From assembly GCF_030463565.1 (NCBI RefSeq), contig NC_134643.1, forward strand, positions 127,454,309 through 127,518,308: DNA of 64,000 nucleotides, in the 5' to 3' direction. Each line of letters starts with the position of its first letter. Positions within the stretch are counted from its first letter, which is position 1. Made by a program: the position numbers and the translations under genes. Positions 22,990-36,419 of this stretch are shown here, in pieces. A model generated the notes under the pieces. That model was not told the origin of the DNA. It saw nothing but the letters and a program-made list of their open reading frames with translations, and searched no databases. The stretch is from Pelecanus crispus. Taxonomy: Eukaryota > Chordata > Aves > Pelecaniformes > Pelecanidae.

Positions 22990-25900
22990 GCTTTGGGGTT
23001 TCATTTGTTCCTTTCTAAGGCTTTTGAAGTTGAAAGGTTAGCGTGGTGCCTAACACCTCTTGGAGGACGTGCTTTCCACCGCTGGAAGTACATTTTGTGA
23101 TGATGACTTGCCCTTTCTTTCATGTTCATGTTATCCTTCATGCAAGCAAAACAAAAGGATCAAAAAAAGAACAAAATTCAACAGCCCAACAACCATGCCA
23201 TTTCTTAAGTTCATTGCGTCAGTAAAGATGGCAATGCAGACCTCATTTGCGTGATACGTGAAGGATTTCATTGGAAATGAATGATTAAAGCTCTTGGATG
23301 ACAGGGCGGGTAGGGTCTAGGCACGACTAGCTCTCCCTGAAATTGCCATGCATGAAATCAATGGCTCCCAAGCCTCCATAGATGTGAGTGCTCAAGACTG
23401 AAGGTTTCAGCACTCATGCTTGACTCAAATAGCTTTCCGCACAGAGGGAAATCCAGGGTGTTTAGGAAAAGCATAGCATCACTGATAACTGCACATCCCC
23501 ATAGTTAACCCCATAGGTAAAATCAGTTTGGACACCGAGTCCTTCTCCTCTTGGTAGAGATCTTCACATCCAAGACCTGCAACATGAGGTGGAGCTTCTG
23601 AGGTCCACCTTGGCTCCTAAGTAGAGAAGGTCACTTCTTCCCCAGGAGCAGGCACAAGTTCATCTCAATCAGCATGTCTCTGGGGGCTCCTGGATGACGC
23701 CTACAAAACAAGGCAGGGCGACAACAAAACAAGAACACCCTTCCCAGGAAAGAGCACAGGTCCATGCCCTCGTTGGCAGGTGAGGACAGCTGGAGAAAGA
23801 GTGTTTGCTCTGCCAAAAAAATGAGCCCGCCATCCTCCTCCCCCTGGCTGCAGATTAGCTGTGAAAAAGAGAGAAAATACATCGAGGGTTTTTTTTTTCT
23901 CATGGAGTGGGTTTGAATGTTAATATGAACCATAAACACAGAAGCTCTGGGCCTATTTAAAATTAAAAAACACTTTCTTCTGCCACATCTAGGCCAAAAC
24001 CCAGGGAGGGCTGGCAGCCAGGAGCAAGGATATTGCCCCTTATCCGGAAAAAGCAAGTGTGCCCCAGGGCTCAGCCCTGTCTCCCTGCCTGAACCCCCTG
24101 AGGCCAGGGGTGCTGGGAGTGTTACTGGGACCAGCACCACAGCATCTGTGGCAGAGCCCACCAGGAACAGGGCGGCCCCGGGCAGAGCCAGGGAGAGGGG
24201 TGAGGCTGCAGGAGGGGGAAAGTGCTGCAGAAGCAGGGGCGAGAGCAAAAGGAGGGAGATTACTGTCTGGTAATTAGAAAGCAAGGAATCCCCTTGGCGT
24301 CCAACACTATTTTAAACCTATTTTTTACTGAGATTAATTATTGGGCAATCGTAAAGCTTTCTACCAAAAAATATGCAGCCTGTTGCATTTTCATCTCCAG
24401 GGGAAAGGCGTGAATAAGCGTGTTTGGGGAAAGGGCAATTTTGTACCAGGAGGGAGCCATTACTACCGGCAGGGAAAGGACATTTTAACAGAAGCTGCCT
24501 CTCGCTGCTTTGCCCAGCGCTAACAGGCCCCTGGCCTCTGCTCCTTTCCCCTCGGAGGCACCTCCCCGCCGTGTGCTGACATCTCTCTCCTTCCTGACAC
24601 AAACTCGGCAAAGCCAGGAGAAAAAAAAACCCCAAACCCAGCCTCAATCATTTAGCCCCCATTCAAACCTCTCAGAGATGTAAAAATAGGGAAACGTATT
24701 TTGAGCGTGATCTGTGTGCAGATGTTACCTGCAGGTGTTTGAGCAGCGTGTATGTCTGTCTGTCCCATGAAATGACATTTGAACCATTTTTGGGCCCCTT
24801 TTTCTGTCTGGATGGCAGAAAGTGAAAGTTTTCATGATAGGAATTCAGGGCAGGTTTGGGGCAAGCCGGGAGCCGTGCAGACAGGGCAGTGGCTCTTGCA
24901 GCGGTTCTGGTGTTGCAATGCAGCGGGTGCCAAAGGACCTGTGCAGTCTCTTGCTTTTGGATTAAATCCTGGGGACACCAGAGACCTCGACTGTCTTGCT
25001 GCTCTGAGAAGGGCTGATTTTAAAGCCCTTTGCAATCCAGCAGCTAATTAAAAACATGAACAGCTGCTAAAAGCCTCTGTGAGAGGACATGTGGGGTGGC
25101 TGGTGGTGTTTTGTGTAGGAGGGCGGACGTGTTGCCGAAGGCTCCCCTGCCTGTCCAGAGGCCCAGACCTCCCCCGGCCCCGAGGGACTCGTCTGCCTGC
25201 AGAAGAGCTTAGGAATGGGCAATAAGGCTTCCCTGCTTGCTAGTGTCTATGTGTCACTCAAAATATTTCAGATTTTTCACCCCGAAGTCTTCCTAGTCAC
25301 ATCGTTCCGGGATACTCCTCCTCCTCCTCTTCTGTGCACTTGGCTCTGCAAAAATTATTGTTTCCCTTTGCTGAGATTAATTTTCATTTAAAGAAAGTCT
25401 TGTCATTCCTAGCCTACAATCACGGTTTCAAGAGGGAGCTCTTCACCACAGCTTTCTACACAAATTCACCTGTTATAAGGTGTTGCTAACATTCTTCAAG
25501 GATTAGCAAAATTTCTTGGAAGTTTTTTGGTTAGAAACTCAGTTGATGATTTTATCATGAAGAGATAAGGCAGTGGAGGACCCTGCCCGCAGGGCACTGA
25601 TGGCACCTTCCAGCATCCGGGCAGTTTGGTGCTGGGGGGCCTGTAACCAGGGGTTTCTGCTCAGGGTGCCTCTTCATCCTTATTGCACTGTGTTTTTATT
25701 ACCTGCTGTCCGTTTCCACCCAGAGTGCTAACCTTGCTTGCCTACAGCAAAGCAGAAATGACTTGAGCTTCCCCTCCAGAGAAATTGTTGAAGGGTCCTG
25801 AGGTCTGATGCATCAGGCAGTGGTCCAGGGGCACGCACCCTACTCCAAGCAATTCCCCCTCCTCCCACAGGTCCCAGTGACCCCGTGGTGGTGGCAGCGG

Positions 25901-28619
25901 CATGGGGGACAGCAGCAGCTCCTGGTGCTGTACCTGCCCCCTCCCCTCCTCGGCATTGCACTGCTGGAGCAGGGCACGTCACCTCTGCCGGGATCCCATT
26001 TCCTCCAAGAAAAAGCTGGGAGCAAGGTCTGGCAGGATCCGACCTGCAGGCCCGCAGCTGGGAAGCCTCCCCTGAGCATCTCAGGCCAGGGATCTCCCCT
26101 TGTCGCCCCTCTTGGCAGGGGGATAAGGAGGACCATCCTCATCCTTTTGGGGAGAAGGCGCACAGAGTTCCCACAGCCCTCTCTACAAGGGCTCAGGCAA
26201 TCAGCAGGTGCCGCTTTCCCCCCTCTGCTCCCCTCTGGTTTATCCATTCGGTTTGGACTTTCCTCCCCTGGCTGCTGGCCAGGGGGGGAGGGAGTGGTTT
26301 CCCGGGAAAGCCGTGTCCCCACCCGGGTGGCAGCCTTTCCCACACCCGGGCACGCCGAAGGGCTCCCTTTGCCCCCCCCCACCCCGTGCTTCAGCATCTC
26401 CCCAAAGAGACGGAAACCCAGGGCACAAGGCAAGCAGGCACAGGGACCCAAGGAGGGTTGCACAACCCTGGCACTTCTTGGTTTCTGACTGATTTGCAAG
26501 TTAGCCAGCGTTACGGAAAGATGGGGAGTAGTCTGAAAGTTTACCAGCATTCCCTCCCCCCCCCCCCCCCCCCCGCTATTTTTTTTCCTTTAAAGCAAAT
26601 TCTGTTACATGCAACCACCATAACCCCTCATCTCCTTGGCATTGTCATCAAGATTTGGGCTCTGCCACACAGGTCTCTACTATCTGAGGTTTAAAAAGCA
26701 GTAACCGCCTCCGTTGGCAACAAAAAGTTCTCCAAACACATCCAAAAAAACCCCAGTATTCTCTCAAAAGTGCATAACACTGACACATTGGGCACACCTC
26801 TGCAGTTTATTGTTGCTGTGTCGGGCACGTAGATTTGGGAGACACAGCCAGAGGAGACTGTAATGACGTGGGCTCTGGCCCCCTCAACCTGGACTTTGTC
26901 CCTCCGGTGTGACCTCTTATCGGGAATGGCTTGGAAAACCACCAGCTCACGTGAGAAGAGCAGGTAACTGCCGAGTCCCTCGTTTCCCAGCTCCTGATCC
27001 AGCCGTGAGGTTTTTCCCAGGGGAAGCGCGGTCAGGTCTGCACACAGCCCACGCAGCAGGGCTGGCGCGGGCGGCAGAGTCCTCTCCTAGCTTGGGTGAC
27101 GTGGCTGGCGCCTAGCTTGCAATTAACTGGCACCTTAATGGAAAAATATGAGGTTGGGACATGGCGCAGATGTTTGTGACATACCTTAGAGTGCAGCACA
27201 AAGCCAGGTAAAAATGAAATCTCAGTTGGAAAGGCTGAGGCAAGATGATGGAGTGATGTAACTCAACCAAAACTCAGGACACTTGTCCCCACCTCAAAGG
27301 CCATCCTTTGTCCAGCTGTCTTGCAGAAACCTACCACAAACTGGGAGGGCTCTGAACTCTTCAGCAAATAGTCCTTCTGCTCGGGAAGGGTGGGCTCAGC
27401 TCAGCCTGGAGGCGCAGCCCTGCCTCAGCAGCGGTGCTGGCAGCTGGCCAGGGACTCAGCAAAATCCGGCACTGCTGGGGAAATCCCTGCCAGCCGCCAC
27501 GCATGGCCCTGTGGCTCTGCCTGCTGTCCTGCCCAGCTTGCCCTTTCATAGCCCGCATTTGCCCAGACTGCTGCAGGGACTGGGGGGGCAGCAGGCACTG
27601 CCACCACCACTACTGTGCTGAGGGAGCTGTAAATCAGGGGGGGTTGCCACCGAGCGAGGGGACAGGGTGGGGGATGCGCACCACCCACCAGCTCAGGGCC
27701 GCTGGGAGAGCCGTCAGCCACCACCTACAGGCATCTGTCACGGCTGGCAGGGTGGCTGCCACCTCCAGCATGCTGCGGAGCACACAGCTATACATGCATC
27801 TCCATGGCCAGGCAGGGAGCTGACGGGGGCTTTAGCACAGGAGCTCTTTGAGATCCTGATGCAAAGGAGCAGCGCTTCCTGCTGTGCCCATTCCCTGCTC
27901 TCAAACCACAGCATGCAAAGAGGTGATCTACCTAAACTGCAGTGACAGTAATGAGGAGGACCAAGGGCCACGGGCCAGCGCATGTCAATTGGCTGCTTTG
28001 GCATTGGGGGAGAGACACAGCAACCCCTGGGGCATAAGCAGATGCTGCTCTGCAAGTCCCTGGGGACCAGTGCAGGGCCTCTCCTCCTTAAAGCACTCAT
28101 TGCTTGCAGAGCGCGCTGCCATATCTTGCCGCAGCTATTTTGGGATCATTATTGGTCTGTGTAAGGGTCCAGAGGTAGGGAGACCCTGCGTGGGGTAGGT
28201 TCAGCACGCAACCTCGCGAGGGGCTCATGGACAGCGCGCCGTGGGGTGGGGTGGACTGGTATGTCCCAGCGGAACCAAGGAGCCAGCTGGCAGTCAGGTG
28301 CCTGTTGGGAAAAAAGGCATTTTCGCGCTTTGTTTGCAGTGCTTTCTCTGTGAAGATTTCAAAGTTGGTCGATCGTTTCATGAGCCTCTGATCAGGGGAA
28401 AAGGCATGCAGCTTAGTTCAGAGTCTCTGCTCTGCCTTTAAGGACGTCAGCGCAGTAAAGATCTGAACACAAATGTGTCGCAGCGCACACAAAACTTTGC
28501 GTATCTAACATAATATTTGCGCACATACAGTTTGAATGCCTTAAATGCTGTGCTCAGAAGCGGATGCTTTGCTCACACCAAAGGATTTTACGTCTTCATC
28601 CCACCATTCCTGCTTGCTT
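22990..28619. other. Downstream flank of CRYAA, non-coding
   Basis: 25240-25560 is an AT-rich, conserved-looking block with ATTA-type cores. 25800-26560 is GC-rich with overlapping open frames in several phases on both strands, none with a recognisable domain. Mouse Cryaa has an enhancer about 2 kb downstream of the gene. The matching region here would be near 24000-25500. Confidence 0.4.
26556..26574. repeat. Poly-C run of 19
   Basis: This is a homopolymer of 19 C within GC-rich sequence. The length may be unreliable in sequencing. Confidence 0.9.
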
Positions 28620-28895
28620 CCAAAAAACCGGCGCTGGCCTTGCAGCTCGGTCCATTCTCGGGGGGGGCTGATGATTCCCTCCCCGGGCCACCGGGCACCA
28701 CCGGGCCCCTCTGCGGCTCGTCCCGGCGGGGAGACCGGTACCGGGCTCCGCTCGGCTCCGCTCCCCGGCGGCTGCGGGAGCCCCGGCGGCCGGGAGCGCC
28801 GGGAGGTGGCAGCAGCCCCTCGGCGGTGGGAGCGCCCGGCCTCCCTGCTTGGGAGGGGGCACCCAGCTGAAAGGTCACGCTCGGCATTTGTCTGA
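28620..28895. promoter_or_regulatory. Orphan CpG island
   Basis: About 24 CpG dinucleotides lie in roughly 165 bp (28690-28855) of very GC-rich sequence, in strong contrast to the surrounding CpG-poor DNA. It lies 5.7 kb downstream of the CRYAA poly(A) signal. Several CCGCTC/CCGGCG-type Sp1-like motifs are present, but no TATA box or recognisable first exon. Such islands usually mark promoters, here perhaps of a non-coding RNA or an enhancer transcript. ORFs inside it are compositional. Confidence 0.65.
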
Positions 28896-28931
28896 GCATC
28901 TCTGTGTTCCTCCAGAGACTGGTTTGGTGTG

Positions 28932-28986
28932 TCCCCCCCGCCTTTTTCTCCCCGCTCCCCCCCCGCCTTTTTCTCCCCCCCCCCCC
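28932..28986. repeat. C/T-rich imperfect tandem duplication, G4-prone on the minus strand
   Basis: A unit of 7-8 C followed by GCCTTTTTCTCCCC occurs twice with a 25-bp period, and the second copy runs into a 12-C run ending at 28986. The opposite strand has at least four runs of four or more G and could form a quadruplex. It lies about 40 bp beyond the CpG island. Confidence 0.75.
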
Positions 28987-28989
28987 GTG

Positions 28990-31900
28990 ATTATTTCAGT
29001 TTTCTTTTTCCTTTTTTTCTTTGACAATGTGCTCAAAAAGAAGAGCAGCACCATTGTCCGCGCTGTCTCGGTTTTCCACCCACTCAGGCCGATGTCAGCC
29101 CCTCGCTGCAGGACTTAATGCACTGCTGTCTGCCCTCCAAATTGCTAATTGCAATGCTGTTTTGGGGTTGTTCTTTTTTTATTTTTTTTTCACTGAAGAA
29201 GTCGCTTAGAGCCAAAGCCTCGCTCCCACCCTTGACAGCCCTTTTCCTCCCCGCCGAGCCCTCCCTGTGCCGAGCCGAGCCGAGCCATGCCAAGCTGTGC
29301 CCGGAGGATGGGGCATACATGGTTATCCTGCCACCGAGCCGCTGGTGTGGAAACAAGGGGAAGCTGGGGGGCGAAATGCCTCCCCAGCTGTTTTGCTCTG
29401 CCCGCATGCAGGCCATTGCCGTGCAGGAGGCCCCGGTCAAAGGGGTTCCTTTTCGTCCACCCTTGTCCCTTGCATGAGCCCGGGATGCCCGGCTGAGGTC
29501 TCACACCGGAGCGGCGCTTGGCTCCGACAGTGTTTATATTGAGATAACTCACCGGGCGTCTGTCGCCAGAGCTCAGAGGTGAGCTATAAAGACCTTCAAA
29601 AGAAGCCTGCTTCATAGTTTTTGGTGCTGACTAAGGAAGGTCTGGGGTTTAATTTCCTGCTTTTTTTGTTTTTGTTTGTTTTTACTTAAGGAGAAATATT
29701 TGGGATGTCTAGCCTTGTCTCCACTGGTTTTGCTGGAAGGCTCCTTGGGCATTTCAGAGGATTTGTGTTGAACTCTCTTGCACTGTAAACAAAGAGTGTC
29801 AAATCCTTCCCAAAGATGCTGATTTTCCAAAGCATTCATTAAGAGTCTGACCTTTCTTCTCTGATAATTTATGAACTACTTCCAAACAGTCCAAAAAACA
29901 GTAATGCAAAATGCCTGACTTATTTATGCACTTCAGTGGGCCATAGGGGTAAAAAAAGCTATACATAACTTTGTTTCAGTCTCTGGATATGTCATTATTT
30001 CCCTTGTGAGGTTCATGACTCCAGAATATATGACCCTGTCCGTGGGACTGAAACCAGGAAGCCCAACAGGCTCATTCAGCTCTCCAGCGTTTTGGCTTCC
30101 CCTGACGATTTCTGCTTCTCATTGATTTTCAACATGTCAGCTCAAAGTCTCACCTGAATTGAATGCAAAACAAATACCCTGTCACATCAACACAGAGAAA
30201 ATGGAATACAATGAACTTAATTAGCAATGGCAGGGTGATTCACCGGAGTCTGGGAAAGGATTTTGTAAAGAAAGGCGATCGTTCACAATTTTTTGCTAGG
30301 CAGTAGTTTTCCTAGCAGTACACACCAGAGGTGGCTTGTAAGCCTGCCAGGCTGGCTTTTCTCTTCCAGGCACTACTAATGCCCTATCATTTTAACTTAT
30401 TAAGTAAAGGAGCATAGAGTAAAAGAGATATAGACTGGGATGCATGGAAGACCCAAACAAGAAATGGTACTGATGGTTGAACTGGTGAAGTTGGCTACAA
30501 CAAAGATTTCCATCTTCCTCAGAAAAAGCAGCCCAGCCATACTCCACCTTCTCCCCTGGGGAGCAGACAGATAACTCGGAGACCAAGTCTTTGGCTAAAG
30601 TAGTAAGTATAGATCAACTTGTTTATGGTTCAGCAATACAAACCTTAAAAAACCAAACCTCAGCAGAGGCTATATGCATTTTTCATCTCGTTCCTCTTCT
30701 CATAAGATAAAGTGCAGGAGCTACCCTAGCATCTGAAATACTTGTAAATGTTCTCCAGCAGAGTATAGCAGAAATCAGCGTGCGATCGTTGTGCAGCTGG
30801 ACTGTACTGCTCTCCCTCCCTGCAGCTGATGCTCCGAGTCTGCCGCTGATGGGGGCTTAGCTGTCACTTAAGCTTCTCATGTAAATTGGTGCCTGGCAAA
30901 TTGCAGAAGGTAGCCTCATCGTGTGACTTTGCACATTTAGGTTTTTAACCAAGCTGCTGAAAATGCATTCATTTAACCAAGAGATTAAAATCAAAAGCCA
31001 AAACAAAAAACCCAAGACAGTAGAGTCTGACAGCATTTTACCTGTAAATTTTGGAGTAAGACAACATGAATGGAAGGAAAATTGCATATCCATAGTATTT
31101 GTGGTTTCATTTGCACGGGCCTTTCATCACCAGCTGTTGCAGGAGGGGTTTGTATGCAGGGATGCTTTGGCAAGAGGGAGTCAGTCTGAGGTGAGCAGTT
31201 ACTTGGTGAAAACCCCTCTCCCTGTGACGCCCCCGCGCTTGGGGCACAGAGGAGTTACTCACCGCATGTTTGCACTGCAGAATAAATTCCCCCAATAAAT
31301 CAGATGTGAACTCACGTTTCTCAAGCATCTGAGGTGAAATGCTCTCTTTACCTTGGAAAAGAACCAGGCACCGAGGTCTCCAGCATATTTTGCTGTAGCT
31401 GCAATGTCTCAGGACACAGCCAGGTCAAAGGTTTTGTAGACAGAGGGAATATTTTTCATTATATCCGCTAGCAGAGCTGGAAAAATTAGAGGAGGATTTG
31501 GGCACTGAAGCCAACCTACAAGTCAGTGAGGGCTGTGAGAGATGAGCCTTGACCGCAGTTGTCACGGTGGGTTAGACATTACCCCCTGCCACTGCTGTAA
31601 CCTCCCGTCTGCAGTGCTCACCTCTGCAGAGGGCAGGGTGGTGCACGGGGGGGCCAGTGGCAGCAGCAAGATTTGCCAGACTATTTACCAAAATTTTCCT
31701 GTGCAAGGCCTACACTGCAGCCCTTCCAGGGGTTCACAGGTGCTGTCAGCACTTGGGGAATACAAGGTGTCAACCATTAAATGGGAGCAGAATTAGGAGA
31801 CTGTGCAACAGCAGCAAAAATCTGGTCTAATCTCTAGGTCACTTTTCTGATAGATCTTAAGGAAAGAGAAGATGAAAATCTGGAGAATACGGAGGGGAAA

Positions 31901-34900
31901 AAAGACTGGTATGACTTCTGCATTACTGCTTATTCTAAGATAAGTGTGAACATTAAGCATAATTTTTTATATTAAAAAGTGCTCTGTAGATGTACAATAT
32001 ACCGGTGCTGGAGAGAAAACTCTTCTTGTACATGGGGTTGCTTTAAGCCTCGAAGCACTGGGTACAGAAACTGCATGAAGCACTTCTGCTCGGATGGCTC
32101 TGTGCGGAGAGCTTACAGGAGCTCAGGCAGCTGCACGAGCCCTATGTGGGTAGAGGCGAGCCGGAGAGAGGGAATTATAGAGCCCCTTGACAGTAGGGAC
32201 CAAAGCTTAAGATTGACAAGATTTAAGAAGCCAGTGGAGAGGCAGAAGAGGAGTTGAATGAGCAAGTGCATGGAGGGAGGGCAAGGAGGGGGCTCCTAGC
32301 AGTTGCATTTGTTTTTACAGGGCTAGTCTGCGAGTTAGCTCTTGCCAAGGGCACCCAGTGCCCAGGAAGGTGCCAGAGATGGGGAACAGCTATTTGGTTA
32401 CCAGCACCTGGCAGGATATTAAGGAAAAAGATCAAGTGAGCTGAAGTTCCTCCATTAGCTTCATTAGCACCGTCAGGGCACTGGCACCAACGCCAGCCAG
32501 GGATGCTCGCAGCGGTTTGCTGTGCCCACATGAGCCAGGCACATCTATGCCTGGAGGATGGCTTTCGTGGTGTTTTGGACCTGGTGGGTGGGTGCCCCGG
32601 GAAAAAGTGTGGGTGGTGTTATTCTCTGACTATAATGTCAGCTTTTTGGCAGCATCTGCTCACACAGGGTGAACAAAACTTCAGACACGTCCTGGTGGGG
32701 AGAAAAAGCTCCCCAGGAAAGTCCCTGTAGCTAGCAATTCAGAGACGCCCTGGGAAACCCCCAAACTATCCTCAGCATGAGGAGGTGGAGAAGAGGCCTC
32801 AAGGGAGAAGACAAAGTTTTGTACAGGTGGAAACCCCACCACTCACCCCAGGGGAAGGGCCCAGGGCCTGACTTTGGGCTGGATTTGTAGGTGAGGGTAC
32901 AGTGATGCTCCCTGGGGCATCTCCGGGGCATCAGCTGGGCTCCTGCAGAGAGAGCATGAAGAGAGGGCACAACAGCTCCTTTTTTTTTTAATTGCTACGT
33001 GCTATGTGCTCCATAGCAAAACACCAACTTTCCCTGTTCCAGAGTACGTCAGGGTTTTTTTTACTGGGTTCCCTTTGAACCTTCCTTTTGACCAGCGTTT
33101 TCCCCCTAAAGGCCACTGCCTTTTGATCCACCCACCAGTCCCTGGTACTGCCCCACACCCAAACTGGCACAGCCTTTCTGACTCCAGCTCTCACTCTGCC
33201 TCCACATCACCTCCCTTCTGCAGCCAGCTCCCAGCTGCTCTCCAGCAGCTCGCTCCTGCTCACCTGGTGGTATTGATTCCTGATGTTGCACTCCTGGGGC
33301 AACTGCTCCGTGGGATGAATTTGGCAGCAGTGCTTTCCAAAGACTAGAGCCTTTCCTTCTGAGCTGGGAAGGAAAGATGGCAAGCAATGAATGGACACAT
33401 CTGATGTGCATAATGGAAGGCACTGATCTGTATGTTGTACACATGCAGTGGGAATGCCAAAGAAGTAATAGAGATAGCATGGATGTACCTACATGTATAT
33501 GCAATTCATTTCCACTCTGCACTGGTGGCAACCAGGGTTGCATCTCCAAGGGAAACCCACAGTCTTGCTGCCCTCTTGCCCATGAAGGACTCAGATTCTC
33601 CCCAGTCATGATCGCTTTGCCTAGGCAGCAGATCACTCATAAAATGCTGCTAGGTCCAGGAGGGAAGGCTGACTTCAGCCATGTATCTGCCCTTGTGCAG
33701 AGCCCTGCCCAGCCCCAGTTTCTCCAGGCATTCCTTGCAATGCCTCTGCAGGTCCCCAAAGCACCTCTGTCAGACTAAAGCTCACACAAAACACCTGCCT
33801 GCAAGTGCATCCAGGGCTCTAGCTACCTGCATGTGCCCCAAGGGTTAACACTGTGCCTGTGGTGGGACCATATCTGCCAGGACAGAGGCACGGCAATGCA
33901 GACCAGACTGTAGGACACCGTCTGGAAAGCAGAAAGCCTTCCCTCCAGGAACGTATGGGGTGGAGATGTACGGGAGCCATGGAAAATAGGAGGATGGTGC
34001 ATAGCAACTGGCCGCATGTTGTTCCCAGCTGAATCAAGGTAAGAAAATAGCCCTGCAGACAGTGTGGTTTATTAAAGCCTCTAATATAGAAGAAATATGT
34101 TCAGGTTGCAACTGGAAACCAAGAAACATGTCTCCTCTAGGAAGAAGAGACCGATCTGGTGATCTTTTAGAGGTCCATTTTGGTATGCCTGTCAGATTGA
34201 AATCGTACTTGCTGTTGACCATTAACCATACAAGGCATCTGGCTCTTCCTTCTCCTTGCATCTTAGAGACAGCATCTCTCTGTCAAAACAATAAGCAGTT
34301 TTTCTTCCCCTCCTTTCTTTCCCCTCACCAAGTTGCTGGGCTCAGCCGGTTCTCAGGATGCGTCCCTGCCGACTGCTGAAGAGCGACAAAGCCGTGTTGT
34401 TTTTCAGCTGAGGAAAGAGCAAAGGCTGCACCTTCACCAGTGCCAGACTGCTGACATTAATCAAACTATCACTTCACCCTCGTTCGTGTGGATACAGTGA
34501 CACCACCATGCCGGGAGGACTGTGGGAACCAGCAGGCACGAACAATTCAGCTAAGCCTTGCAAAATGCCAGGGCCCCTATTCAGAGCTTCTCCTTTTCAG
34601 CTAAAATCCGCTGCTGAAAATAACATTCCCTTCCAAAGGATGGCCCTCTTTGAGTGCTCGGTGTGCCCACAGTGCGTGACAAGGGGGTTATTTATTGCCA
34701 GCATGCCGAGAATAGGATTTTATGTGGAGAAGGAGGGCAGTGAAGCCTATTCCTGAGCAAGCTGGGACTTTTTAACACCTGTTACTGAGGTAACCATTGC
34801 GTACACATGCACCAGAGATGTCTGGAGTCATCAAGGTCTTCTGTAACACTTCCAACCAATGTCCTTCCCAAGCCCACAAACTTACTGGCTGCCACCGACA

Positions 34901-36410
34901 CGCTGGCTGGCGTTCAGCGCTCCCCTTGGGCCCTGGTTGTACATTTACTCTGCATGCAGTTTGTTCTTGCTTGGCAGCAAAACTCACGTGTGCTTGGAGG
35001 AGCCAGCAGTAACGTGAGATTTCCCTGGCTTGTCCTTTAAGAATCAAAGCCACGGGCAAAAATCAGAAGGTAGTTGCATGTCAATAGGGCAGGTAAACTG
35101 GAGGCTGCCAAGCTGCTGGCCTGTCCTACCGGTGCGCTTAGGAACGTCGGTGGGGAAGTGACCGCCTGGGTCACTCCATCCAGTCCCTTGCTGTTACAAG
35201 CAACCACATACAAGCCTGTCCTGCCCAGCAGTGTTTGCAGAACATTTTCTTCCCATGCCTGAATGCACCCTAGACCACAAAGCACTTCCTGACCATCCTT
35301 GAGCCAACTTAGATCAACAGGGCAAAAGATCAAAAGCCACAAACTCTGCTGCACTAGAGGGGGACAGCAGGCGAGCTCAAGGGCCTTGCCAGCATCCCAG
35401 CAGCTTGGCAGGAGAAGGATGCTTGTGAGATGAGAATGCAGGGAGAAGTCTGCAGAGGAAGAATCCTGGAAAACTTGCTCTTGGGTTGCTCACGCTTTTA
35501 GGAAGTTTGTAGGAAGTGCGGGGAAACTCAAACTGCATGTGCAATGAGCAGCTGAGAAAGGGGTTGGGATCAAGTTGTGAATGACAAGTTTCACCACCCA
35601 TGCATTTCCCACCCCCTTTGCTTGCTCTTCTCTGGGCTGCAGGGATAGGATTCAGCTCACCTAACTTCAGAGGTCTACAGAGCAGACATCTCAGTCTGAG
35701 CTTGCTGTCCTTGTTTCCCTGGGTAGACAATGGAGAGAAATAGCCGCTCCATGGGCACACTCCATCCAACCCATCTTAGCCATCTCCATCAGAAAGTGAG
35801 GTATTGCTCCCAGGATGGGCTACGTCCATTGGATGGGGGACAAGCTCAGAAGGGGGCAAGCGTCTACATCTGAGCAGGTGAATCTTATATGAAGCACCCA
35901 CCATGTGCTCAGGAAGAACTGAGTTCAGAAGACCTGCTCGAGGACTGGGCTGGAGCATACTTTGCTTCTTGTCTGAGCCCCTTGAACCCTTACTGTGGAT
36001 TGAGTGAGAGCTGGGATCTCCCTCTTCATAGCATCGTGGAACTCAGCTGAAAGGTGTGCCCAATGTGGAACCCATGTGGCAGTGGAGAAAGTTGTGATAG
36101 AAATGTGAAGATTGGTGCAAAAGGAGAATGACTGGGAATATTGGAATGTGAAACTCCAAAAGGAGCATCTGACAGGAGGGGGACAGGAGGGATGGCAGTT
36201 GTTGGTGGCAGCTGAGCTAGCAGGTGTTTGAGAAGCGCATCTAGGTGCATTCTCTCAGGACACCCAGATCAGGAGACAAAAGACTCAGGAGACAAAATCC
36301 TGATGATTCACGGACAGGTGTGGCAGGATGGAGAGACTCATCACTGTCAGCTCTCAACAGGTGAAAAATAGCATATCTGAACCTGGATAGCATCAGTCAG
36401 GAGACTTTGT
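28990..36410. other. Non-coding stretch, nothing recognised
   Basis: A short run of CCGAG/CGAGC repeats lies at about 29271-29285. I see no exon with clear coding character, no RNA gene and no repeat I can name. The frame at 34062-34379 (+) has no family resemblance. Confidence 0.4.
36269..36297. repeat. Short tandem duplication (13-mer, period 16)
   Basis: TCAGGAGACAAAA occurs at 36269-36281 and again at 36285-36297. A partial third copy, TCAGGAGAC, lies at about 36397-36405, just left of the solo LTR. Confidence 0.8.
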
Positions 36411-36414
36411 GAGG

Positions 36415-36419
36415 ACTGG
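36415..36419. repeat. Target-site duplication, left copy (ACTGG)
   Basis: This five-base direct repeat abuts the TG end of the solo LTR and is identical to the copy after its CA end. It fixes the left boundary of the insertion. Confidence 0.85.

Noticed and set aside
25808-26694. Overlapping ORFs of 226, 236 and 269 codons
   Set aside because: They occupy the same GC-rich DNA in different frames and on both strands, one running through or beside a 19-C run. They look like absence of stops, not coding.
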